A stretch of 64,000 nt of DNA from NCBI GenBank assembly GCA_017936565.1, contig JAGBFG010000025.1, positions 16,529 to 80,528 of the forward strand. Direction: 5' to 3'. Source of the stretch: Clostridia bacterium. Lineage in GTDB: Bacteria; Bacillota; Clostridia; Oscillospirales; CAG-272. The notes beneath the pieces were generated by a model that searched no databases, was not told the origin of the DNA, and saw only the letters and a program-made list of their open reading frames with translations. Below, one piece after another: positions 42,886 to 52,700 of this stretch (positions are counted from its first letter, which is position 1; the number at the start of each line of letters is the position of its first letter). A program made the position numbers and the translations under genes.

Positions 42886-42913
42886 GCGTGATACTCTTAA
42901 CGGAGTATCACGC
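42886..42913. repeat. perfect 11-bp hairpin after alaX
   Basis: GCGTGATACTC at 42886-42896 and its inverse at 42903-42913 surround TTAACG. It is 19 bases past the alaX stop. No T-run follows, so it may be a processing or stability hairpin more than a terminator. Confidence 0.6.
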
Positions 42914-42919
42914 AGTCAA

Positions 42920-43080
42920 ATCCACCTTGGGTGGATGAAATCGCTTCCGCGATGAAATCCTGCTTCGTAGGGTTGAAGTTAGACGAATTTGATTTCGTCC
43001 AAGGAAACACCTTGGATTTCATCTGAGCAAAGCGAAGATTTCATCTGTGGCCCTGCGTTGCAGAGCAACGCGCCACGATT
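42920..43080. repeat. array of small hairpins joined by a GATGAAATC linker
   Basis: This noncoding array lies between convergent alaX and mrp. Hairpins with different arms (CCACC/GGTGG, CGC/GCG, CCTGC/GTAGG, GACGAA/TTCGTC, CCAAGG/CCTTGG, GCGTTGC/GCAACGC) are separated by a constant word. The word reads GATGAAATC twice (42934-42942, 42951-42959) and in reverse complement GATTTCATC twice (43015-43023, 43037-43045), so the array flips direction around 42975-42995. Nothing codes for protein in 42868-43205. Confidence 0.7.
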
Positions 43081-43093
43081 TCTTTTAACCAAC

Positions 43094-43146
43094 AGAAAAA
43101 GAGCAAGCACACAAGATTTTTTATCTTGGCGTGTTTGCTCTTTCTG
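43094..43146 (-). terminator. long bidirectional terminator after mrp
   Basis: A stem of about 20 bp with two small mismatches has an A/T loop. AAAGAGCAA on the left pairs with TTGCTCTTT on the right, and a T-run follows on the minus strand. It ends the nusB-to-mrp run, and it can also stop plus-strand transcription from alaX. Confidence 0.88.
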
Positions 43147-43205
43147 CTTGTTGTAAGGTAAGGGTTTGGGCAAATGCGATGCTCGCACTTTATGAATAGA
43201 AAGCG

Positions 43206-44048
43206 TTATTTCGCCTGCTTCTCCAAGTCTTCCAAAACGTCAGCGGCGTGCTGCATATATTCCTCTTGCATCAGCTCAATGGTGCCTGTGTCACACATAT
43301 TGGCGAGCTTGGTGTCAATGGGCAGGCGCTCTAAAACAGGAAGCCCCTGAGAAAGAGCGAGTCGGTTCATACCCGTTTCACCGTAAATGGAAATCCTTTC
43401 GCCGCAATCGGGGCATACCAAATAGCTCATATTCTCTATCATACCGAAAATACGAATATTCATCAGCTTTGCCATATTGACCGCTTTTTCCACAATCATA
43501 GAAACCAATTCCTGCGGCGTTCCTACGATGATAATGCCGTCAAGCGGCAAGGATTGGAACACCGTCAAGGGAACGTCACCCGTTCCGGGGGGCATATCCA
43601 CGAACATATAATCCACGTCGTTCCATACTACATCGCTCCAAAACTGCTTCACAACGCCCGCAATCACAGGACCTCTCCACACAACAGGCTTGGCTTCCTC
43701 GTCAATCAGCAAATTCACAGACATAATTTCAATGCCCGTTTTGCTTTTAGGGGGAATCATACCCGCTTCCGTTCCTGATACCTCTGCATCGGAAATACCG
43801 AAGGAGCGAGGAATAGAAGGACCTGTAATATCGGCATCTAAAATGGCGGCTTGGTATCCTCTTCTCTGCATCGCAACAGCCAGCATAGAAGCCACCATAG
43901 ATTTTCCAACACCGCCCTTACCGCTGACAACGCCAATGACGTGCTTTACGCGGCTTTCGCTGTTCGGGGGGGCCAAAAGCGATTCCTTTTCTTCCCTGTC
44001 GGAGCACTTGCTTTGGCAGGTGCTGCAATCATGTGTACATTCACTCAT
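43206..44048 (-). CDS. mrp: Mrp/NBP35-family iron-sulfur carrier ATPase
   Basis: This 280-residue P-loop protein of the Mrp/ApbC family binds and delivers Fe-S clusters. The N-terminus has four Cys in CTHDCSTCQSKC, a cluster-type motif seen in NBP35-like members. The deviant Walker A is GKGGVGKSMVAS. Further blocks are DMPPGTGDVPL and the C-terminal CPDCGE pair for the bridging cluster. The ATG follows AAGGAGATATATT and overlaps the stop of the upstream ATPase-like gene by 8 bases. Client proteins in this window could include IspG and IspH, an inference only. Confidence 0.95.
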   Translation of the reverse strand: MSECTHDCSTCQSKCSDREEKESLLAPPNSESRVKHVIGVVSGKGGVGKSMVASMLAVAMQRRGYQAAILDADITGPSIPRSFGISDAEVSGTEAGMIPPKSKTGIEIMSVNLLIDEEAKPVVWRGPVIAGVVKQFWSDVVWNDVDYMFVDMPPGTGDVPLTVFQSLPLDGIIIVGTPQELVSMIVEKAVNMAKLMNIRIFGMIENMSYLVCPDCGERISIYGETGMNRLALSQGLPVLERLPIDTKLANMCDTGTIELMQEEYMQHAADVLEDLEKQAK

Positions 44049-46578
44049 AATATATCTCCTTGATTTTTATATGATTTTTGAAAAATAATTGAAAAAGCCT
44101 TTCAGCGATAGCAAAAACGATAATCGGCAGCAAAACCCAAGAAACCAGCGCAAAGAGCGCCGATGCTCCGACAAAAACTTGACTTCCCCCTACTAAAACC
44201 AAGAGCCCTGCCAAAAGGACGGTATAGAAAGGAAACGCCAAGGACGCAGCAGAGAGCTTTACGCGTGAAAAGGACAAAAGCGTCATATTCAAAAGCAAAA
44301 GCAACGAAACGGATACCAAAAGCTCGACTGAAAAAGGAAATACAGAGGGGTTTTTCATTCCGTACACCGCAATAGAGCCAAGCGCAAGAGCCGAAAAGAA
44401 TGCCGCCGTAATCCAAGCGAAAATATGAGAAAGCAACTTTCCTTCTTCGCCGTTTGCTCCCTTAGAAAAATGCATAAATGCCAGGCAAAACACAACCGTC
44501 AAATCCACAGCGACCCCGAAAACACAAAGCAAAAGCGGGGAGAGGAGAAAGACGGAAAAGAAGGCACCGAAAAAGGCAATAGTGGTTCGCAACAGAAGCG
44601 ATACGGACAAATAGAGTGTCAAGAGCGTGAAAGCGCCCGTCATATCCTTTGCGATGCTCTGTGCATAGAGAAGCCCATGGAGCGTTTTTTCGGTATGCAC
44701 CTCTGCGCTGTCATAGACAACCTCACTTGCCCGATTATCCTGTCCCAAAACAGCCGTGACAGCCGTTTGGGCGGCGCATAGCATACGGTGCTCCTCAAAC
44801 TGCTCGCCGAATGCTGCCACCGCATACCCAACAGCCCCAAGCGCTCGCGCGGTTCCTGCCTTTTGAACGGCATCTGCTCCGCACAAGAGCAGAAAGCTCC
44901 GTTTTTTGTCAGCGGCAAAAGCGGCGACCTTGGTTTCAAAGGCTTCATCGCTCCCTAAAACAATTTCAAACGCAAATTTTTTGGAAAAGGACAAAAGCAG
45001 CTCCTTGGCGTCAAAGCCGTTATACAGAATAACCGCTTTTTTTCCTTCCTTTTGTATTTTTTCAAGAAATTCAGAGGCGTCTTTATTGACCTTGGAGCCA
45101 ATAATCAAAAGCCCGCAAAGCTTCATATCGCAGAAAGCGTCCGAATTAACGGCTTCCCCGTTCCGCCGCAGGACGTAGGAAGATTGGGCATACGCCACAA
45201 CACGATACCCCTTTTCCTGATAGGCAACGATTTTCTTCAAAATATTTTCTTTTGTTTGCGCGTCTAACAGGTGTGTGCGCCCGTTTTCCTTGGCATACAG
45301 GGTATGTTTGAGCAAGGATGCCGCATCTCCCCCTATCAGAGAAAAGGGCTTTTGCCCCGCGCCAAACAGGGAAACAACGGAAAAATCCTTTTTTTCACCA
45401 AAGGACAGCTGAGAAAATGCCGTCACCCTTGGCAAAGTCTTTTGCGCGTAGGAAGCGAAAAAGTCCGAAATGCTTTTTTGCCCACCGCCACTGTTTTTTT
45501 CAATGGCGCAAAGACAGGTAGAAACAAAGGTTAATTCCTCGCTTCCCTTCTTTAAGGGCGTAACGGACCCTGTCCCATTGAGAAAAGCGTGAACAAAAGA
45601 GGATTCAGAGGAAAAAAGCAAGGATGTCGGGAATATAAAGCAGTCTGTATGAGCAAACCGATGCGCCTTTTCCAAGGAACGAATGCAAGCGTTCCTTTGA
45701 CGCAAAAGCCGATTGTTTTTCAGATAAAAGATGGCTTCGCCCAAAAAATCTGCCCATTCAAGAGGAGAAAAGGCAAGCAAGGCGGCAACGCAAGAAAAGG
45801 CGGTTAAAATAGCGCCTGTATCCGCAAAAACGAAAAAGGAAAGGACAAACATACAAAAAGCAATGGTAAAGCAAATACGGAATACCATTTTTGCCGTTCC
45901 CGAAAGATTAGAGGGCAGCGTTTCTTTGATATGTCCTTGCCGAAGCTTCTCTTGCGTGGGGTCTAAGACAATAGCAAAGCACTTTCCCTGACGGATAACG
46001 TCTCCCTGCTTCAAAATGTTTTTAGGTGTTTCTTCCCCAAAGCATACCCCACCGCACTTTTGGAGTGTTTTATACTTTCCGTCCTTCTGTGTCCAAACGG
46101 CAATGGGCGTGGCTGAAAGCAGATAAGCGGTAAAGGGTAGTATACTTCCCTCTTCCAAAGCAAGCAAATCCCCGCAAACAATGTCTTCTTGGCGGATTTT
46201 TCTTTTTTTGCCGCTTCGCACAACCGTAACGGGCAAGCGCCCTTGCTCTTCCATTTGCTTGGAAACGGAAGAGGAAAACAGCCAAAGAAGAAACAAAATC
46301 AAAACAAAAGCGCCGTATAAGGCAAGGGAAATCAAGGCATTTTTCTTATCCCCCGAGAGAAAGGAAAATAAAAAGGCGACCAAAAAGAGAAAGGGGGAAA
46401 AACGGCGAAAGAGTGTTCGAAAGAAGCCGCCAAGGGTATAAAAGCCGTCACGCTTCGGGCGTTTTTTCTTCTCATCCAGAAGGCGCAATTCAGCTTCTTT
46501 CTCTTCAAGCCCCACGGATGATGAGGTCTTCAACAAATATTCCACTTGCTTTTCATCATACTCCGCATAACGCGTCAT
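44041..46578 (-). CDS. degenerate P-type ATPase-like membrane protein without catalytic motifs
   Basis: This 845-residue membrane protein has the architecture of a cation P-type ATPase. It has an N-terminal cation-ATPase segment (SVGLEEKEAELRLL, 21-34), M1-M2 (55-105), an actuator domain (110-225), M3-M4 (230-285), N and P domains (about 300-625) and C-terminal helices (640-835). All key motifs are changed. PEGL reads SPLE (271). TGES reads FGEE (180). The DKTGT segment reads DCFIFPTSLLF (312-322) with no phospho-Asp. The nucleotide-site KGA reads IGGD (415). TGD reads NGFD (520). GDGxND reads CGADAVQ (566). The frame is intact, with an AAAGGAGGGG ribosome site and coupling to mrp. It is therefore a maintained pseudoenzyme, not a fresh pseudogene. 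Function unknown. Confidence 0.85.
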   Translation of the reverse strand: MTRYAEYDEKQVEYLLKTSSSVGLEEKEAELRLLDEKKKRPKRDGFYTLGGFFRTLFRRFSPFLFLVAFLFSFLSGDKKNALISLALYGAFVLILFLLWLFSSSVSKQMEEQGRLPVTVVRSGKKRKIRQEDIVCGDLLALEEGSILPFTAYLLSATPIAVWTQKDGKYKTLQKCGGVCFGEETPKNILKQGDVIRQGKCFAIVLDPTQEKLRQGHIKETLPSNLSGTAKMVFRICFTIAFCMFVLSFFVFADTGAILTAFSCVAALLAFSPLEWADFLGEAIFYLKNNRLLRQRNACIRSLEKAHRFAHTDCFIFPTSLLFSSESSFVHAFLNGTGSVTPLKKGSEELTFVSTCLCAIEKNSGGGQKSISDFFASYAQKTLPRVTAFSQLSFGEKKDFSVVSLFGAGQKPFSLIGGDAASLLKHTLYAKENGRTHLLDAQTKENILKKIVAYQEKGYRVVAYAQSSYVLRRNGEAVNSDAFCDMKLCGLLIIGSKVNKDASEFLEKIQKEGKKAVILYNGFDAKELLLSFSKKFAFEIVLGSDEAFETKVAAFAADKKRSFLLLCGADAVQKAGTARALGAVGYAVAAFGEQFEEHRMLCAAQTAVTAVLGQDNRASEVVYDSAEVHTEKTLHGLLYAQSIAKDMTGAFTLLTLYLSVSLLLRTTIAFFGAFFSVFLLSPLLLCVFGVAVDLTVVFCLAFMHFSKGANGEEGKLLSHIFAWITAAFFSALALGSIAVYGMKNPSVFPFSVELLVSVSLLLLLNMTLLSFSRVKLSAASLAFPFYTVLLAGLLVLVGGSQVFVGASALFALVSWVLLPIIVFAIAERLFQLFFKNHIKIKEIYYE

Positions 46579-46621
46579 TCATACCCCTCCTTTCTTTTGC
46601 TTTTACAAAAAAGCGGTTTTA

Positions 46622-48928
46622 TTACAAAGCAGAAACACAAAGCTTGCCGTCTTTGACGGTGACAGATGCCTTTGTCGGCTTGTCCTCGTAATGGGAAATA
46701 ATGATTTGCGCAAGCCTGTCTTCAATTTCGGTTTGAATATAGCGGCGCATATTTCTGGCGCCGTATTTTTCTGAATAGGAAGCCTCCGCTATCAGCTTCA
46801 AGGCGTTTTCCGTTACGTTAAGAGAAATGCCGCGCTCGGCAAGAGCCGCTTTCAGCTTTTTGATTTGAATTTTAACAATGGAAACAAAATCGTCCACGCT
46901 TAAATGGCGGAAGGTTATCACACCGTCCACACGGTTCAAAAATTCAGGGCGAAGGAAGGAAGACAGCGCGCGCATGGTTTTTTCCTCGTTAAGCTCTTCC
47001 TTTTTGGTGGAAAAGCCGGAAATAGCGGCAGAGGTCTCCGAGCCTGCGTTGGTGGTCATCACAATGACGGTGTTCTCAAAATTCACCTTTTTACCGTGGG
47101 CATCGGTTATCATTCCCTCATCCAAAATTTGCAATAAAATGTTCATCACGTCGGGATGCGCTTTTTCAATTTCGTCAAACAAAATGACAGAATAAGGACG
47201 GCGACGGATTTTCTCCGTCAGCTGCCCCGCGTCATCAAACCCAACGTAACCGGGAGGCGCGCCGATAATACGGGAAACGGCGTGCTTTTCCATATATTCG
47301 GACATATCCAGACGAATTAAGCTCTCCGGCTGGTTAAACAGGTCTTCTGCCAACGCCTTGACCAATTCGGTTTTACCGACACCCGTAGGTCCCGCGAAAA
47401 TAAAGGATACGGGGGCGCGGTTATAGGAAATACCCGCCCTTTTGCGCTTCACAGCCCGCACAATAGCGGCAACCGCCTTGTCCTGACCTACGATTCGCTC
47501 TAAAAGTCTTTCCTCTAAACCGTCCAAGCGCTTAAATTCGTCAGCGCTGATGGTATTGGCGGGAATGCCCGTCCAAATTTCAATCACATCGGCAATATCG
47601 TTTTCGGTCAGGCAAACCGCCTGACACAAGGCGTCAAGCCTTTCTAACGTCGCCTGCTGCTGCATTTCCTTGGACTTGATGTCGGCAAGCGCGCGATAGA
47701 GCTCTTCCTTTCCGCCTTCGCCCTCTTCTTCCTTTTCAAGCCTTGCGGTCAGCTCATCCTTACTCTTCGCCAAGGCTGCCATTTCAGCCGCCAACGCCTT
47801 TCTTTCATTCAGCTCACGGCAAGAAAGAGAGATATGAGCGGCAGCCTCATCCAAAAGGTCAATGGCTTTATCGGGCAAAAAGCGGTCTGTGATATACCGC
47901 TCTGACAAACGGACGGCGGCGACGATAGCCTCATCGGGAATTTTCACCCCGTGATACACCTCATAATATTTTTTAATGCCTCGCAAAATCTCAATGCTTT
48001 CGGCAATAGAGGGCTCTTTTACAACGACAGGCTGGAAGCGGCGCTCTAACGCGGAATCCTTTTCGATATACTTGCGGTATTCTTCCATAGTGGTAGCGCC
48101 GATAACCTGAATTTCACCTCTTGACAGGGCGGGCTTCAAAATGTTGGCGGCGTTCATACCGCCCTCAGCGTCACCCGCGCCTACGATGTTATGAATTTCA
48201 TCAATCACCAGTATGGCGTTTTTAGCCGCCTTTACATCGTTGACAAGCCCTAAAACGCGCGATTCAAACTGACCGCGGAACTGCGTTCCTGCTACAAGAG
48301 CCGTCAGGTCCACGAGCCAAACCTCGCAATCCTTCAAGCGAAAGGGGACGTTACCCGCTACAATTCTCTGCGCCAGCGCCTCAGCGATGGCGGTTTTACC
48401 AACACCGGGGTCACCTATAAGGCAGGGGTTGTTTTTTTGCCTTCTGCACAGAATCTGCACTACACGGTCAAGCTCTCTTTCTCTGCCGACAATGTTGTCA
48501 AGCTCGCCAAGAGCGGCTCTTTTGGTTAAATTACGGCAGTAGGCTTCCAAGTATTTATATTTGGGCTTCTCTACCTTTTCCTTTTTGCCTTGCTTGCCGT
48601 CCTTTGAGGAAGAGGGCGCCTGCCCCATTCCGCCCATCATTCCTTGCAGAATAGCGGGAATATTGATGGCGGGAGCGCCGCCCTCTTCTCCGTCAGCGTC
48701 AGGAAGTCCGCCTTCCATAAGACCGCTCAATTCGTTAGACATAGCGTCAAAATCCTCTTCGCTCAGTCCCATTTTACTTAAAATATCGTTCACAGGACCA
48801 ATGCCAAGCTCTTTGGCGCATTTGAGGCAAAAGCCTTCCTCAACTGTATTGTTGTTATCCATTCTCCGCATAAATACAACCGCTATGCGTTTATGACAAC
48901 GAGAACACATGGGCATTCTACTTTCCAT
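46622..48928 (-). CDS. clpE: ClpE-like AAA+ protease ATPase with N-terminal zinc finger
   Basis: This 768-residue double AAA+ Hsp100 chaperone unfolds proteins for ClpP. An N-terminal C4 zinc finger (MCSRCHKR and GFCLKCAKE) replaces the double Clp-N domain, which marks the ClpE branch. An acidic, Gly/Met-rich linker precedes the first AAA module (GDPGVGKTAIAEA, VIDEIHNI). A short coiled middle region follows (about 380-430), then the second module (GPTGVGKTELVKA, LFDEIEKAHPDV). ClpC-type mecA or ctsR genes are not adjacent. The ATG follows AAAGGAATGG. Confidence 0.9.
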   Translation of the reverse strand: MESRMPMCSRCHKRIAVVFMRRMDNNNTVEEGFCLKCAKELGIGPVNDILSKMGLSEEDFDAMSNELSGLMEGGLPDADGEEGGAPAINIPAILQGMMGGMGQAPSSSKDGKQGKKEKVEKPKYKYLEAYCRNLTKRAALGELDNIVGRERELDRVVQILCRRQKNNPCLIGDPGVGKTAIAEALAQRIVAGNVPFRLKDCEVWLVDLTALVAGTQFRGQFESRVLGLVNDVKAAKNAILVIDEIHNIVGAGDAEGGMNAANILKPALSRGEIQVIGATTMEEYRKYIEKDSALERRFQPVVVKEPSIAESIEILRGIKKYYEVYHGVKIPDEAIVAAVRLSERYITDRFLPDKAIDLLDEAAAHISLSCRELNERKALAAEMAALAKSKDELTARLEKEEEGEGGKEELYRALADIKSKEMQQQATLERLDALCQAVCLTENDIADVIEIWTGIPANTISADEFKRLDGLEERLLERIVGQDKAVAAIVRAVKRKRAGISYNRAPVSFIFAGPTGVGKTELVKALAEDLFNQPESLIRLDMSEYMEKHAVSRIIGAPPGYVGFDDAGQLTEKIRRRPYSVILFDEIEKAHPDVMNILLQILDEGMITDAHGKKVNFENTVIVMTTNAGSETSAAISGFSTKKEELNEEKTMRALSSFLRPEFLNRVDGVITFRHLSVDDFVSIVKIQIKKLKAALAERGISLNVTENALKLIAEASYSEKYGARNMRRYIQTEIEDRLAQIIISHYEDKPTKASVTVKDGKLCVSAL

Positions 48929-48972
48929 TTAGTACCATTCCTTTTGCGTTTGAAAATCAATTATAGGGGTTT

Positions 48973-49728
48973 TTACGCTATCGGTTGCGCCGCGGCAAGA
49001 AAATTCTGGATAATCATTTGCAAAATCCAGCGGAAAGGACTTCCACTGTGGAAGAATTGCAAAAGACGGGCATTCTGATAATCAATGCCGCCAATAACCC
49101 CAAGCAGAGCAACGACCCCTTGGGCAACGACCCAAGCGACAATAAGACCGATAAGCAGGCCGATAACGCCGCCAAGCACGGTATTCAGCGTACCCAAAAC
49201 AGGCAGGTGCGTCACAATAGCGTTCAGGATTTTGCCTACAATAACTGCCGCAATCAATCCGACAATAAAGATAGCGATAAAGGCAAGAACCACCGAGGCT
49301 GCGCTTGAAACAGCATCGGAAACCGAGGTAATCATCTGCTCAACCGCTTCACTGCCCGACTGTACGGCGGTTTCTGCCATTTCATCGGTGTTCATACCAA
49401 AAATGTTCAAAAAGTCCTTTAATCCCTCTGGAACACTGCCGGACAGGCTCTCGCCCGATACCTCGCCAAGCCCTGCATCTGCCAGGCAGCTATGTATCGT
49501 TTCGGATACCTTGCCATAGACAAAAGTATGAACAAACCGCTCTTTGAGGAAGAGCCCCAAGGGCTTGCAAAAGCAGAATGCCAAAATGACGGCAATTATC
49601 ATTTTGCAAAAACGGAAAACAGTTTTGATTAATCCCGATTTCAATCCGATAATAAGCGGAATTAAAACAGAAATAACCATCACCAAGTCAAGTGCCAACG
49701 CAACAAAATCAAATCCTTCACCAAACAT
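48973..49728 (-). CDS. cvpA: CvpA-family membrane protein
   Basis: This 251-residue membrane protein has an N-terminal pair of helices (LDLVMVISVLIPLIIGLKSG and VFRFCKMIIAVILAFCF), a polar loop of about 80 residues, and two more hydrophobic pairs (SVVLAFIAIFIVGLIAAVIV, LGGVIGLLIGLIVAWVVAQG). It is the Colicin V production protein family, of unknown molecular role in envelope maintenance. It lies between dnaE and clpE on the same strand, 28 and 45 bp away. Confidence 0.85.
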   Translation of the reverse strand: MFGEGFDFVALALDLVMVISVLIPLIIGLKSGLIKTVFRFCKMIIAVILAFCFCKPLGLFLKERFVHTFVYGKVSETIHSCLADAGLGEVSGESLSGSVPEGLKDFLNIFGMNTDEMAETAVQSGSEAVEQMITSVSDAVSSAASVVLAFIAIFIVGLIAAVIVGKILNAIVTHLPVLGTLNTVLGGVIGLLIGLIVAWVVAQGVVALLGVIGGIDYQNARLLQFFHSGSPFRWILQMIIQNFLAAAQPIA

Positions 49729-49755
49729 TTTTTCTGTCCTTTCACTATAAAAAAT

Positions 49756-52700
49756 CTATTGTATAATCACGTTTTCTGCGCCAAGCAACGCGCGCAAGGC
49801 GCCAAGAAGCATATCCTTGGGCTCAATTTCCTTGTCCTTTACCAAAATATACTTTTTACTTTCCAGTTCGTAAAAGACAACGGGTACTGTTCCCTTGCAT
49901 AACGCCAAAATATCAAGCGCTTCCCTTGCCACAGGGCTTTGCAAGGAAGAAACGCGCAAATATAGGCGTTTTTCCTTTTCCTGTGCTTTTTCTCTCTTGG
50001 AAGGGCTGACAGGCGCGGTCTTTGCCGCTTCTTCCTTCATTTGCGCATTGGTTTTAAGAGGCGAAATATCCGAAACGAGAATTTTCACCCCATCATCCTC
50101 ACGCACGGAAAGCTGCCCCTTCACCCGCAACACGCTTCCCTCGTTCACCCAAGGGGAAAGCTTTTCAAATTGCTTGGGAAAGAGTATAATCTCCAAGGAG
50201 CCATAACGGTCCTCTAAGGTACAAAACGCCATTTTCGCGCCGTTTTTGGTATCCTTAACCGTTTTGGCGGTAATAATACCCGATACGGTCACGGTTGCTT
50301 TTTCTTCATAAGACACAGCCGCGGGCTGTTCCGCCGCTTCGTCAAAGGAAGCCAGAATATCAACGATTTCGTCCAGCTTTTGCGAGGCGATATCCATCGA
50401 ATAATCGTCAAGCAAATGACCGCTGAAATACATTCCCGAGCTTTCCTTTTCAAGCAAAAGCAGCTCTCTGGTGGAAAATTCAGGCAAATCGGGATACACG
50501 TAAGCAAAGCTCTTTTCTTCTTCCTGCATAGCGCTGAACATATCCATTTGCCCCGCGAGATTGCCGTGATGATGGGAAACAACCGCTTCTAATTGCTGCT
50601 CATAGGTGGCAAGCAAGCGGCTTCTGTATACGCCAAGGCTGTCAAAAGCCCCGCTCTTTATCAAGGACTCAATCTGCCTTTTATTCAAATCCGCCTCACC
50701 AACACGGGAGAGAAAGCTCTCAAAGCTCTTATACGGACCGTTTTGCGCGCGCTCCTTGATTAAAAACTCCACAAGGCTTCTGCCCACGTTTTTGAGCGCC
50801 AGAAGCCCGAAGCGAATGTTTTTATCCGAAACGGAAAACAAAAGGCGGCTTTCATTGATGTCGGGGGGCAAAACGCGAATGCCTCGCTTTCCTGCCTCTC
50901 TGATATATTCCGCAACCTTGGTCTGCGAGCCAAGAACCGAGGTCAAAAGCGCCGAAAAATAGGCGGCGGGATAATGACATTTGAGGTATGCCGTGCGATA
51001 GGTGGTAACGGCATAGGCTGTGGCATGGCTTTTGTTAAACGCGTATTTCGCGAAATTTGCCATTGTGTCAAAGACGCGCCCTGCCACCGATTCCGTAATA
51101 CCCGTTGCCTTGCAGCCCTGCATAAAGGAAAGCCTTTCCTTTTCCAAGACCTCTACCTTCTTTTTGGACATCGCCCTGCGGACCAAGTCCGCTCTTGCCA
51201 AGGAATATCCCGCTAAATCGCGGAATATCTGCATAACCTGCTCCTGATAGACGACACAGCCATAGGTCACCTTCAAGACAGGCTCTAATTTCTCGGTATC
51301 ATAGCTGACACTTTCCTTGCCGAACTTTCTGGCAATATAATGCGGAATGGAATCCATAGGACCCGGACGGTACAGAGCGATAGCGGCGGTAATTTCTTCA
51401 ATGGACGAGGGGCGCAGCTGCATAAGCATTTGCCGCATACCGCCCGACTCTAACTGAAAGACGCCCAAGGTATCTCCCTCGGAAATCATACGGTAAACCG
51501 CCTCATCGTCCAAGGGAACGGACTCTATGGAAAAATCGGGCTCACTCTGACGGATTTCTTCCTCGGCATCGGCAATAATGGTTAAATACCGAATGCCCAA
51601 AAAGTCAAACTTCACAAGTCCAAGCTCTGCCACGGTGTCCATATCGTATTCGGTAACGGTGATATCGCCGTTTTTGGAAAGAGGAACGTAAGAGCTAACG
51701 GGATTTGGTGTGATAACAACACCTGCGGCGTGAGTTGAGGCGTGTCTTGGCATTCCTTCGAGCGCCATTGACACGTCAAGCAGGCGGCGCACCGCAACCG
51801 ATTCCTCATATTTCGCGGACAATTCCTTGGTTTTCAAGGCGTCCCGAATGGTGATACCAAGCTCTCTCGGTATCAGTTTTGCCACCTCATCGACCTCGCG
51901 GTAAGGCATATCCAACGCCCTTCCCACGTCACGTATAGCGGCTCTGGCTGCCATTGTACCAAAGGTGACTATCTGCGCCACGTGCTCTTCTCCGTAGCGC
52001 TGTTTTACATAGGCAATGACCTCATCACGCCTGTTATCCGCGAAATCAATATCAAAGTCAGGCATTGAAATCCGCTCGGGATTCAAAAACCGTTCAAAAA
52101 GCAAATCATACTGCAAGGAATCAATATCGGTGATGCCCACCAAAAAGGCAACCAGACTTCCCGCCCCCGAGCCTCGCCCGGGACCGACGGAAATACCTTG
52201 GCTTTTGGCGTAATTGACAAAGTCCCACACCACCAGATAATAGGAGTCAAAGCCCATACGGTGAATGACGGAGAGCTCGTATTCCATTCTCTCCTTGTAA
52301 TCCTCTACGGTGAAACGCTCCAAGGCAAGACTGCCTGTCCTCTTTTTTTCTTCCAAGCCTTTTTCAGCTAAGGAACGCAAAAGCGCCTCTTGTGTCATCT
52401 CCCTTACGGGATATACGGGAAGCAAAAAGGTGCCAAAGGAAAAATCAAAGGAGCAAAGAGAGGCGATTTTTGCCGTGTTGGAAACAGCCTCAGGATACGC
52501 GGCAAAGAGCTTTGCCATTTCCTCGGTGCTTTTATAATAAAATTCGTCGCCCTCAAAGCCAAAGGGACGCCCGTCTGTTAAAACAGAGCCCGTTTGCACA
52601 CACATCAGAACCGCTTGGTTTTCCGCGTCTGCCTTTCGGATATAATGGACGTCATTGGTGGCAACCAACGGAATACCGCTTTTTTGCGAAAGCTCTACTA

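Noticed and set aside
42920-43080. Possible CRISPR array
   Set aside because: The repeat word is only about 9 bases, the units are hairpins of unequal length, orientation flips mid-array, and there are no cas genes.
44041-46578. Working cation-transporting P-type ATPase
   Set aside because: The phosphorylated Asp motif and all other catalytic signatures are missing.
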